Below are positions 1 to 4,805 of a stretch of DNA of 8,755 nucleotides, piece after piece. A program made the position numbers and the translations under genes. The stretch covers positions 1 through 8,755 of the forward strand of contig QFQQ01000127.1 in assembly GCA_003243445.1 (NCBI GenBank), in the 5' to 3' direction. This DNA comes from Citrobacter freundii. Its GTDB lineage: Bacteria; Bacteroidota; Bacteroidia; Chitinophagales; Chitinophagaceae. Numbering within the stretch: position 1 is the stretch's first letter; every line of letters begins with the position of its first letter. The notes below the pieces were generated by a model, which saw only the letters and a program-made list of their open reading frames with translations, had not been told where the DNA came from and searched no databases.

Positions 1-5
1 TACTT

Positions 6-26
6 AACCCGCCTTGCGCGGGTTTT
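6..26 (+). terminator. Hairpin with short T run, possible rho-independent terminator
   Basis: Arms AACCCGC (6-12) and GCGGGTT (18-24) pair perfectly around a 5-nt loop and run into TTTT (23-26) on the plus strand. It therefore reads best as a terminator for transcription entering from the left. It lies just beyond the stop of the minus-strand Rrf2-like gene, but on that strand the stem is followed by only TTAAGTA, so it would be a weak terminator for that operon. It could serve two convergent units. Confidence 0.5.
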
Positions 27-31
27 GTGCT

Positions 32-370
32 TTATGGGGTAGGGGATTTTCCCTGCGCCAGCTGTGCGACGGGGACCCACTCCAGAGCATTCAGCACGGG
101 CTCAAATGAATCAGGTGTGTGAGTAACGGCGCGAACGACGTCAGCCACGCTGGGGTTTGCTTTGCTAAGGTGGTATCCGCCACCAGCACCACGCTGGCTG
201 GTGACAATTTCACTGCTGCGCAGCTTCGAGAAGATTTGCTCCAGGTAAGACACAGACAGCTTTGATTCCTTGCTGATTGATGCGATGGAAACCGGACTGC
301 CGTTGTAAATCCTGTTGAGGATGGCAACGACCTGAACAGATGCCACCACGCGTTTCATTCCAAACTCCAT
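32..370 (-). CDS. Rrf2/IscR-family transcriptional regulator, cysteine-free
   Basis: A 112-aa protein with the Rrf2-type winged helix-turn-helix. The segment SVSYLEQIFSKLRSSEIVTS followed by QRGAGGGYHLSK is the recognition helix and wing that define the IscR/NsrR/Rrf2 family. IscR and NsrR continue with three cysteines that hold an Fe-S cluster. This protein contains no cysteine and ends about 40 residues earlier than IscR, so it cannot sense through such a cluster. I chose the start at 370 because AAGGAAG lies 6 nt upstream. An in-frame ATG at 403 adds 11 residues with little ribosome-binding signal, and one at 358 is also possible. It follows the 45-aa gene on the same strand and probably shares its leftward transcript. 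Family assignment is firm. Its target, perhaps phage or host promoters, is unknown. Confidence 0.85.
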   Translation of the reverse strand: MEFGMKRVVASVQVVAILNRIYNGSPVSIASISKESKLSVSYLEQIFSKLRSSEIVTSQRGAGGGYHLSKANPSVADVVRAVTHTPDSFEPVLNALEWVPVAQLAQGKSPTP

Positions 371-418
371 AGTCACTTCCTTACTGATGCTGGCAACAGC
401 CATTGGTCAAACTCGTTA

Positions 419-556
419 TTAACGAACTACGGTCTGTTGGTCGGCAGACGGGTCGCCCTTCTGGGCAAGCGTGTAGCAAATCAGTCGAATGATGACTTCA
501 ATGCGATTTAGATGTACGGCCTGACACCGCACTGGTTTACGTGCGAAATCGATCAT
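419..556 (-). CDS. Small conserved-looking prophage protein, 45 aa, unknown function
   Basis: Starts MIDFARKPVRCQAVHLNRIE and ends ADQQTVVR. A good ribosome-binding site, AGAGGAT, sits 6 nt before the ATG, and the start overlaps the stop of an upstream minus-strand ORF as ATGA, which suggests translational coupling. The product has a basic N-terminal part and a hydrophobic stretch (VEVIIRLICYTLA-like, about residues 19-31) that is too short and charged for a confident membrane helix. It is followed within 50 nt by the Rrf2-like gene, so the two are likely cotranscribed. I do not recognise a named family. Small proteins at this place in the left operon of lambdoid phages often act on host division or recombination, but nothing in the sequence proves that here. 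Confidence 0.7.
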   Translation of the reverse strand: MIDFARKPVRCQAVHLNRIEVIIRLICYTLAQKGDPSADQQTVVR

Positions 557-714
557 GGATTTATCCTCTCGTGTTGCCCTTGTCGCCAGGCTGGCGGAAC
601 GTTGAACCTGCTGCGTATTTTTTGTGTGCTTTGCTGGTGAATCAGTAACATGTTGGCCGTCACTATCCTGATTGTGCAGACTCGAAACTGTGTATCAGAA
701 TTCAACTGACTCAC
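553..714 (-). CDS. Possible small leader ORF, 53 aa
   Basis: An open frame from a GTG at 712-714 to TGA at 553-555, whose stop overlaps the ATG of the 45-aa gene. The product ends FNVPPAWRQGQHERINP and is basic, with no recognisable domain. A GTG at 724-726 or an internal ATG giving about 32 aa are alternative starts. None has a convincing ribosome-binding site. The 5' part lies inside the long inverted repeat, so in RNA the GTG could be buried in a stem. The ATGA overlap is the best argument that it is translated. It may only be a leader reading frame through which ribosomes reach the next gene. Confidence 0.35.
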   Translation of the reverse strand: MSQLNSDTQFRVCTIRIVTANMLLIHQQSTQKIRSRFNVPPAWRQGQHERINP

Positions 715-726
715 CGCAAAGCACAC
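624..726. repeat. Long imperfect inverted repeat in left-operon leader
   Basis: The plus-strand segment 624-646 (begins GTGTGCTTTGC, then TGGTGAATCAGT) is matched on the minus strand by 726-705 (GTGTGCTTTGC, then GGTGAGTCAGT). The arms are 23 and 22 nt and differ by one inserted T and one A/G change, which is a G-U-compatible position. The 58-nt loop holds a smaller CTGAT...ATCAG pair. A leftward transcript would fold this into a very stable stem whose 3' arm ends about 68 nt before the 45-aa gene. This is too long to be chance and resembles leader pairing used in P4/P1-type antisense RNA immunity. Confidence 0.75.
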
Positions 727-795
727 GCCTATGTCATCTCATCCGGTGATTCGTATGCCGCCGGCAGCTACTTCGTGGGCATCCTGCCTTGATGA

Positions 796-813
796 CTGAT
801 TATCTAAAATCAG
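796..813. promoter_or_regulatory. Palindrome in the left control region, possible operator
   Basis: CTGATT (796-801) and AATCAG (808-813) are perfect 6-bp arms around 6 nt. The core TGAT...ATCA is shared with the palindrome found in the right control region, which is the arrangement expected for left and right operators of one repressor. A minus-strand GATAAT (804-799) lies within it. The assignment is inference from position and similarity. Confidence 0.35.
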
Positions 814-854
814 GCTACAAATAAATATACCAGACGTCAAGACGAAATTGATAA
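812..854 (-). promoter_or_regulatory. Candidate leftward promoter (PL-like) region
   Basis: On the minus strand TTGACG (840-835) is a good -35 box, but the hexamer 17 nt further on, TAGCCT, is a poor -10. A TTGATAA half-site at 848-854 matches the arm of the right-hand operator palindrome. It is placed between the repressor terminator and the small left genes, where a lambdoid PL should be. The promoter is inferred mostly from this layout. Confidence 0.3.
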
Positions 855-906
855 ATTACATACCATGATGTGTTTGAGTTATCAGAAGTGAGATGTGTTC
901 GGGCGT

Positions 907-931
907 AAAAAAGGCCGCTATTAGCGGCCTT
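907..931 (-). terminator. Rho-independent terminator of the repressor gene
   Basis: Arms AAGGCCGCT (911-919) and AGCGGCCTT (923-931) form a perfect 9-bp GC-rich stem with a 3-nt loop. On the minus strand the stem is followed by a run of six T (complement of 907-912). It lies 20 nt after the repressor stop codon and faces the right way to end that transcript before it enters the left operon. Confidence 0.9.
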
Positions 932-950
932 AACAACGTAGATTTAGAAA

Positions 951-1346
951 CTAGCGTTGAGGATCAATTTTGCGTTTGCGTAAAAACTCAGCCATGAAGG
1001 CATCGAGCTCTTCTAGTCTGGTTTTTGCTAAAGATATAAACCTTTCTTGCTCAGCCTCAGGGAGCTGGTCGAATACCTCAAGGAGAGCAGACTGATGTGG
1101 GTTCAGAACAGTTTTACTTTGTGTAACTGAAACAATGTGCTCCTCTTCTTCATCGGTCATGAAGAACCAATAAAGCGGTTTTCCAAGCGCTTCGGGCAAG
1201 AGTATGAGTTTTTCTTTGCGTGGAAAAATACCTGCGTTACACCAATGGCTAACGGTTTGCGAGTTAACACCTATCCGACGTCCCAGTTCAGATTGAGACA
1301 TGCCAGCCTCATCAAGAGCTCGTTGTAAACGTTCTTCAAAGTTCAT
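951..1346 (-). CDS. XRE-family phage repressor (CI/RacR-like), no peptidase domain
   Basis: A 131-aa protein with an N-terminal XRE helix-turn-helix (residues about 4-60). MSQSELGRRIGVNSQTVSHW carries the two DNA-binding helices. The rest is an acidic stretch (DEEEEH) and a helical C-terminal part (residues about 85-128) that may mediate oligomer formation. It is divergent from the cro-like gene and so fits the lysogenic repressor slot, like RacR of the Rac prophage. Lambda CI has a C-terminal S24 domain with an Ala-Gly cleavage site and a Ser/Lys pair. Nothing of this kind fits in 131 residues, so RecA-stimulated self-cleavage is unlikely. The start at 1346 is chosen because such proteins normally begin just before the first helix. 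An in-frame ATG at 1379 has the better ribosome-binding site (AAAGGA) and would add 11 residues, so the start is not settled. Confidence 0.85.
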   Translation of the reverse strand: MNFEERLQRALDEAGMSQSELGRRIGVNSQTVSHWCNAGIFPRKEKLILLPEALGKPLYWFFMTDEEEEHIVSVTQSKTVLNPHQSALLEVFDQLPEAEQERFISLAKTRLEELDAFMAEFLRKRKIDPQR

Positions 1347-1407
1347 TTTCAGTTCCAAATCTAACCAATAGCCAAGCATACAAAGTTTCCTTTCAAATGT
1401 GGCCAGT

Positions 1408-1444
1408 TAAATTTCTTGACATTGATAAGTATTTTATCAAATAT
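1408..1444 (+). promoter_or_regulatory. Right control region: PR-like promoter with operator palindrome
   Basis: TTGACA (1416-1421) is a consensus -35. The hexamer 17 nt downstream is AAATAT (1439-1444), a weak -10. The spacer is almost filled by a perfect inverted repeat, TTGATAA (1422-1428) and TTATCAA (1434-1440) around GTATT. A protein bound there would block RNA polymerase, as expected for a Cro or repressor operator. It lies between divergent repressor and cro-like genes. The repeat is certain and the promoter is probable. Confidence 0.6.
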
Positions 1445-1468
1445 GTGGTACGGAATTTAGGAGGTCGT

Positions 1469-1699
1469 ATGAACGAAAACATTCAAAAGAAGATCATTTC
1501 ACTGTGTGGCAGTCAATCAGAACTGGCTCGCCGCTTAGGCAAAAACTCACAGACAGTTTCAGTCTGGTTTCGCACTCAAGTCGCCAGCACAGAGGTGCTA
1601 AACGCCTGCAGGGCGCTGAATTGGAAAGTCACCCCACACGAAATCAGACCGGATCTTTATCCAAACCCCACTGATGGTTTACCTCAAAAGGAGGCTTAA
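1469..1699 (+). CDS. Cro-like regulator of the YdaS type
   Basis: A 76-aa DNA-binding protein. The helix-turn-helix is in CGSQSELARRLGKNSQTVSVW (about residues 12-32), followed by the C-terminal HEIRPDLYP motif typical of YdaS/Cro-like proteins of Rac-type prophages. The start at 1469 is set by AGGAGG at 1459-1464. Upstream in-frame codons run through the promoter and are not plausible. It is the first gene of the rightward transcript, and the next gene follows after 2 nt. YdaS was named as an antitoxin of YdaT, but the pair is now regarded as working like lambda Cro and CII. I infer the same role here: repression of the lysogenic repressor promoter and of its own promoter. Confidence 0.85.
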   Translation: MNENIQKKIISLCGSQSELARRLGKNSQTVSVWFRTQVASTEVLNACRALNWKVTPHEIRPDLYPNPTDGLPQKEA

Positions 1700-1701
1700 T
1701 C

Positions 1702-2256
1702 ATGCAATCAGCCACGTATCAACATCATAGCCAACGCTTAGCTGTTCCGTTGAAAACGCAAAATCATTTTAAACCCCAGCGCCGCGACAGCATTCAGCAC
1801 CGCGTCATATTGGCTGCCGTTCGTGAATGGGAATCAACGTTACCAGGACAGGCACAGGAACGGATAGCTCAGCTGGTGGCTGAAGAGTGGGCCAAGGCAG
1901 ATGGCCGCGGAATTGCTGTTAATAAACAGAATTTATTCCGATATCTGAAAAACGAAGGAGGGTCAGAAAAGTACACGTCTTACGTTATGCGGCTGTCAGG
2001 CTCAATCATCAGCGCTATGCCAGTTCAGATCGCCAGGAAGCACGGGTTAAGTAATGCGAGCACAGAAGCGGAGCTGGTGGCTAGCGCTATCAAGGAGTGC
2101 AGTGAGGCACACCAGGCGAAATTAGTTGGCGCGCCATTACAGAAGCTTGAAAAGGAGATTCGTGAAGCGGCAATCGCTTTGTTCAACATGTTACCAGCTG
2201 ATGCGGCGGGACCACTACTGGCGAGTTTAAGCGCCGTAGCGCCGCAATTGTTTTAA
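1702..2256 (+). CDS. YdaT-family regulator, CII-equivalent
   Basis: A 184-aa protein with a basic, disordered-looking N terminus of about 28 residues, then a helical region (RDSIQHRVILAAVREWE..., about 29-80) and a C-terminal helical part containing the stretch from about 140 to 170 that could form a coiled coil or tetramer helix. NKQNLFRYL (about residues 74-82) fits the DNA-recognition part of YdaT proteins. Such proteins were first annotated as toxins because overproduction harms the host. In CP-933P the protein is a functional counterpart of CII, a tetrameric DNA-binding regulator that sets the lysogeny decision. AAGGAGG (1688-1694) is an excellent ribosome-binding site inside the end of the cro-like gene. 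Family membership is by my recognition of residue patterns. Confidence 0.75.
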   Translation: MQSATYQHHSQRLAVPLKTQNHFKPQRRDSIQHRVILAAVREWESTLPGQAQERIAQLVAEEWAKADGRGIAVNKQNLFRYLKNEGGSEKYTSYVMRLSGSIISAMPVQIARKHGLSNASTEAELVASAIKECSEAHQAKLVGAPLQKLEKEIREAAIALFNMLPADAAGPLLASLSAVAPQLF

Positions 2257-2310
2257 TCGAGTTTTGAGCAATAACCATTACGCGCCGGGAAACCGGACAA
2301 GGGAGTAAAC

Positions 2311-3105
2311 ATGGCAGCTCTGCCTTACATGCAACTTTACATTGCTGATTACCTGGCGGACACCATGCATCTGTCTACAGAAGAGCATGGCGCTTACCTG
2401 CTACTGATGTTCAATTATTGGCAAACAGGTCGCCCGATCCCCAAAAACCGACTATCGAAAATTGCACGGCTGAGTAACGACCGTTGGGATGCCGTTGAAC
2501 CTTCGTTGAAAGAGTTTTTTAACGATAACGGTACCGAATGGGTACAGGAGCGTATAGAGCGTGATCTGGAGGCGGTTAAAAACTCAATCAGCCAAAAGTC
2601 AGCAGCTGGAAAAGCATCCGCTCAGGCGAGAAAAGCTAAAAAAGGAGCGAATAACCAACAAAATAACAACGGGTGTTCAACGGGTGTTGAGCCGCCGTTA
2701 AAACAGAACGCCAACGGAAACCCAACTAATAAAGATCCAGATACAGATCTAAAAGAAAACCAAGAGAGAGAGTTATACGCGCCAGGTGGCTTTTTACCGC
2801 CCATAGGCAAATTTCCGATCACAGATGACTGGACACCTGGTGATGACTTTGTACGCCAGGCTGCGCAGTGGGGAATAAACCTTGGGGATCTACCAGGGTA
2901 TACCGCCGTCGAATTACAGCAGTTCCGGGACTACTGGAAATGCGAAGGGAAAGTTAAACACCACATCCAGTGGGAACAGACTTTTGCTTCCAGCCTGAAA
3001 ACATCACGCGCCAAATCTTCCTCACCATCGGCAGGTACACGTCGACAGGCTGGCTTTGGCGTTTCACAACCTGACACTCAGATCCCGCCGGGATTCAGGG
3101 GGTAA
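2311..3105 (+). CDS. ydaU: Phage replication initiator, DUF1376 + DnaT-like domain (YdaU-like)
   Basis: A 264-aa protein. Residues about 4-90 are the DUF1376/YdaU domain, recognisable from LPYMQLYIADYLADTMHLST and the EEHGAYLLLMFNYWQTGRPIP block. A polar, Lys/Asn/Gln-rich linker (about 91-165) leads to a DnaT-type C-terminal domain (about 172-233) with the LPGY....QFRDYWK....HIQWEQTFASSL pattern. DnaT helps load the replicative helicase during primosome assembly. The protein stands in the place of lambda O, directly before a DnaC-like gene, so its likely role is to recognise the phage origin and recruit host replication proteins. The start has AGGGAG 5 nt upstream. The linker region may contain the origin, as in lambda O, but I see no clear iterons there. 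Confidence 0.88.
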   Translation: MAALPYMQLYIADYLADTMHLSTEEHGAYLLLMFNYWQTGRPIPKNRLSKIARLSNDRWDAVEPSLKEFFNDNGTEWVQERIERDLEAVKNSISQKSAAGKASAQARKAKKGANNQQNNNGCSTGVEPPLKQNANGNPTNKDPDTDLKENQERELYAPGGFLPPIGKFPITDDWTPGDDFVRQAAQWGINLGDLPGYTAVELQQFRDYWKCEGKVKHHIQWEQTFASSLKTSRAKSSSPSAGTRRQAGFGVSQPDTQIPPGFRG

Positions 3106-3848
3106 TGATGAAATCGACGCATGACTTGCTTGGCCGTCTACGTAATCTCATGCCTGCAGGTGTTCAGCCGAAATTTACCAGCAGTCAGGAATTAATGGCC
3201 TGGCAGCAGGAAGAAGGGCGAAAGCGCGCAGCTGAGCTGGAAAAACAAAATCAGCGTAACCGTTCAGAAAGGATTTTTGGGCGCTCAGGGATCTGCGAGT
3301 TGCACAGGGGGTGTTCATTTGCAAATTACCAGGTGAGCAACGACGGGCAGAAACACGCGCTGACGATGGCAAAGAGCTACGCCCATAACTTTGGGAATGG
3401 CTTTACCAGTTTCATATTCAGCGGCAGTTGCGGAACAGGGAAAAATCATCTTGCCGCGGCAATCGGGAACTACCTGCTTCAGCACGATTATTCCGTTCTG
3501 GTCGTGACAGTACCTGATTTGATGCTTCGCGCACGCAAATGCTATGACGAGGGCCAGTCTGAGTCCGGTTTGCTGGACGATTTGTGCAAGGTTGATTTGC
3601 TTGTTCTTGATGAGGTTGGTGTTCAACGTGATACGCGCAATGAGTGGGTATTACTTAATCAGATTATCGATCGCCGTATGGCGTCAATGAAACCAGTGGG
3701 GGTGCTAACAAACCTGAATTATGACGAGTTATCGAAAGTTCTGGGTGAGCGGGTCATGGACCGCTTAACCATGGATGACGGTATCTGGGTAAATTTCGCC
3801 TGGGGAAGTTATCGCAAAAATGTGACCCATTTACGGGTCGTGAAGTAA
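3105..3848 (+). CDS. ydaV: DnaC-like helicase loader ATPase (YdaV-like)
   Basis: A 247-aa AAA+ protein of the DnaC family. Walker A is GSCGTGKN (residues 107-114), Walker B is LLVLDE (165-170), sensor 1 is LTNLN (201-205) and an arginine-finger region is GERVMDRL (214-221). DnaC binds DnaB helicase and places it on single-stranded DNA. This version is used by Rac-type phages in place of lambda P. The Walker A has Cys where host DnaC has Pro. The gene overlaps the previous one as TAATG. The second ATG, at 3108, has better spacing from the AGGGGG site and is an equally good start. The close coupling with the DnaT-domain protein supports a two-component phage primosome. Confidence 0.92.
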   Translation: MMKSTHDLLGRLRNLMPAGVQPKFTSSQELMAWQQEEGRKRAAELEKQNQRNRSERIFGRSGICELHRGCSFANYQVSNDGQKHALTMAKSYAHNFGNGFTSFIFSGSCGTGKNHLAAAIGNYLLQHDYSVLVVTVPDLMLRARKCYDEGQSESGLLDDLCKVDLLVLDEVGVQRDTRNEWVLLNQIIDRRMASMKPVGVLTNLNYDELSKVLGERVMDRLTMDDGIWVNFAWGSYRKNVTHLRVVK

Positions 3849-3867
3849 CTAAAACGAGTATTGACCA

Positions 3868-4284
3868 ATGACCATAGAAATCTCTCAGAAAGATCGGGTA
3901 GCGATAGTGGTACGCCATACCCCGAACTGCGTATTACGTGATGTGTGTGAAGCGCTGGATATTCCATCCGGTACCGCAGGTAAGTTTCTGCGCACGTTGA
4001 CTGTCAGCGGCACAGTCCTGCGTACTCACAACGGAACTCAGTATGTTTATAACATCGCTCCGGATGCCGAATTACCTGACGTAAAACTGCCCTTCATGGA
4101 AGAGAAAAGTGACCCGGTTGAAACGCAATTAGCAGAGAAAATGGCGAAAGACCTGAAGTCCCGAGGACTCTGGCGGCGCGCGGCAAAAGTATATACCGAC
4201 ATGTTAGACATTGCCCGTAGTTCAGCTGAAGTGTCACGTATAGCACAGCAACGTAATGAATGCCTGCGTATGGCCCGGAGATGA
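3868..4284 (+). CDS. Winged-helix protein with PerC-type C-terminal domain
   Basis: A 138-aa protein. Residues about 5-62 look like a winged helix: a helix pair around VCEALDIPSGTAGKFLRTL and a GTQYVYNI wing. Residues about 84-136 match the PerC family pattern, with LKSRGLWRRAAKVYTDML and a terminal basic QQRNECLRMARR. PerC and the prophage-encoded Pch proteins of pathogenic E. coli activate virulence promoters such as ler. Most prophage members have no known target. The gene follows the helicase loader by 19 nt with only a weak ribosome-binding site (ACGAG), and its end overlaps the start region of the next gene. Classification is by pattern recognition and the regulatory role is inferred. 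Confidence 0.7.
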   Translation: MTIEISQKDRVAIVVRHTPNCVLRDVCEALDIPSGTAGKFLRTLTVSGTVLRTHNGTQYVYNIAPDAELPDVKLPFMEEKSDPVETQLAEKMAKDLKSRGLWRRAAKVYTDMLDIARSSAEVSRIAQQRNECLRMARR

Positions 4285-4289
4285 TCAGC

Positions 4290-4628
4290 ATGCCAAGACC
4301 AAACACACCAGAAGAGCAGGCGGCACTTATCCGGGTGATCATCGAAGAGGTGAAAATCCGTGGACGCTTAACCGTTAGTGAGGCATCACAGATGTTGTCG
4401 CTGCATCGTCAGACTGCTGAGAAGTATTTCCGCGTAGCAGCTGAACGCGGCGAACTCATTCGTTACGGTCGTCTTGGTTTGTTCAGGGACCAAAAGGCTG
4501 TGATTGATTTCGATCTCCAGCGTTTTTCATACGGATCGAGTAAGCCTGTGATTGAGTTACCAGCAGATTTTCGGGGAAGTGCGGTTATGCGCCGGGTTAT
4601 AGATATCGTGGGGAGAATGTCAGTATGA
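4290..4628 (+). CDS. Small winged-helix-like prophage protein, unknown function
   Basis: A 112-aa protein beginning MPRPNTPEEQAALIRVIIEE. Residues about 5-65 read as a DNA-binding winged helix: helix IRVIIEEVKIRG, then LTVSEASQMLSLHRQTAEKYFRVAAERGEL as helix-turn-helix and RYGRLGLFRDQ as wing. This resembles small DUF977-type phage proteins, but I am not certain of the family. The start at 4290 has GGAG (4277-4280) 9 nt upstream. Starts at 4281 (ATGA overlap with the previous stop) or 4260 are possible. It is the last intact phage gene before the AT-rich cargo, and its own stop overlaps an ATG by ATGA. Confidence 0.7.
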   Translation: MPRPNTPEEQAALIRVIIEEVKIRGRLTVSEASQMLSLHRQTAEKYFRVAAERGELIRYGRLGLFRDQKAVIDFDLQRFSYGSSKPVIELPADFRGSAVMRRVIDIVGRMSV

Positions 4629-4702
4629 CAACCACTACAGTGGAGTTGTTGAAACGTATGATTTTATGTACGGATTTCATGGCTTGGCGTTACAAAAACT
4701 AA
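4625..4702 (+). pseudogene. Truncated phage gene stub, 25 codons
   Basis: MTTTTVELLKRM... ends after 25 codons at TAA (4700-4702). It has a proper ribosome-binding site (GGGAGA, 4611-4616) and overlaps the preceding stop as ATGA, as functional genes of this operon do. Yet the last part is arbitrary in composition and falls where base composition drops to AT-rich. I read it as the 5' end of a phage gene cut by arrival of the ATPase/protease cargo, with the junction around 4655-4700. It could instead be a genuine very small protein. Confidence 0.4.
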
Positions 4703-4805
4703 AAAAAGCGTATCAAAAAACTCAAAATGCGTTACGATTATTGATAATTTCGATTCAATGTGTGCATTTTTTGATGTGTTGTATGTTTTTGCAACGGGGA
4801 CGCTA
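4703..4805 (+). promoter_or_regulatory. AT-rich upstream region of the ATPase/protease operon
   Basis: This stretch of about 100 bp is rich in A and T runs. GATAAT at 4743-4748 is a good -10, but no good -35 stands 16-18 nt before it. ATTAT..ATAAT (4737-4748) forms a short palindrome across it. GGGGA at 4796-4800 is the ribosome-binding site of the ATPase gene. A promoter of its own is likely because the cargo is also bounded by a terminator, but the exact element is not clear. Confidence 0.3.

Noticed and set aside
1137..1328. Plus-strand 63-codon ORF opposite the repressor
   Set aside because: It is antisense to the well-supported XRE gene, has no ribosome-binding site and no recognisable product.
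1469..2256. YdaS/YdaT pair as a toxin-antitoxin system
   Set aside because: The names suggest this, but position behind PR and what is known of the CP-933P pair fit Cro/CII-like regulation better.
2285..2296. CCGG-GAAA-CCGG hairpin before the YdaU-like gene
   Set aside because: A 4-bp stem with a GAAA loop is common by chance; no T run follows and the ribosome-binding site is outside it.
3315..3626. Minus-strand 103-codon ORF inside the helicase-loader gene
   Set aside because: It overlaps the Walker A and B coding region of a clear DnaC-like gene and has no domain of its own.
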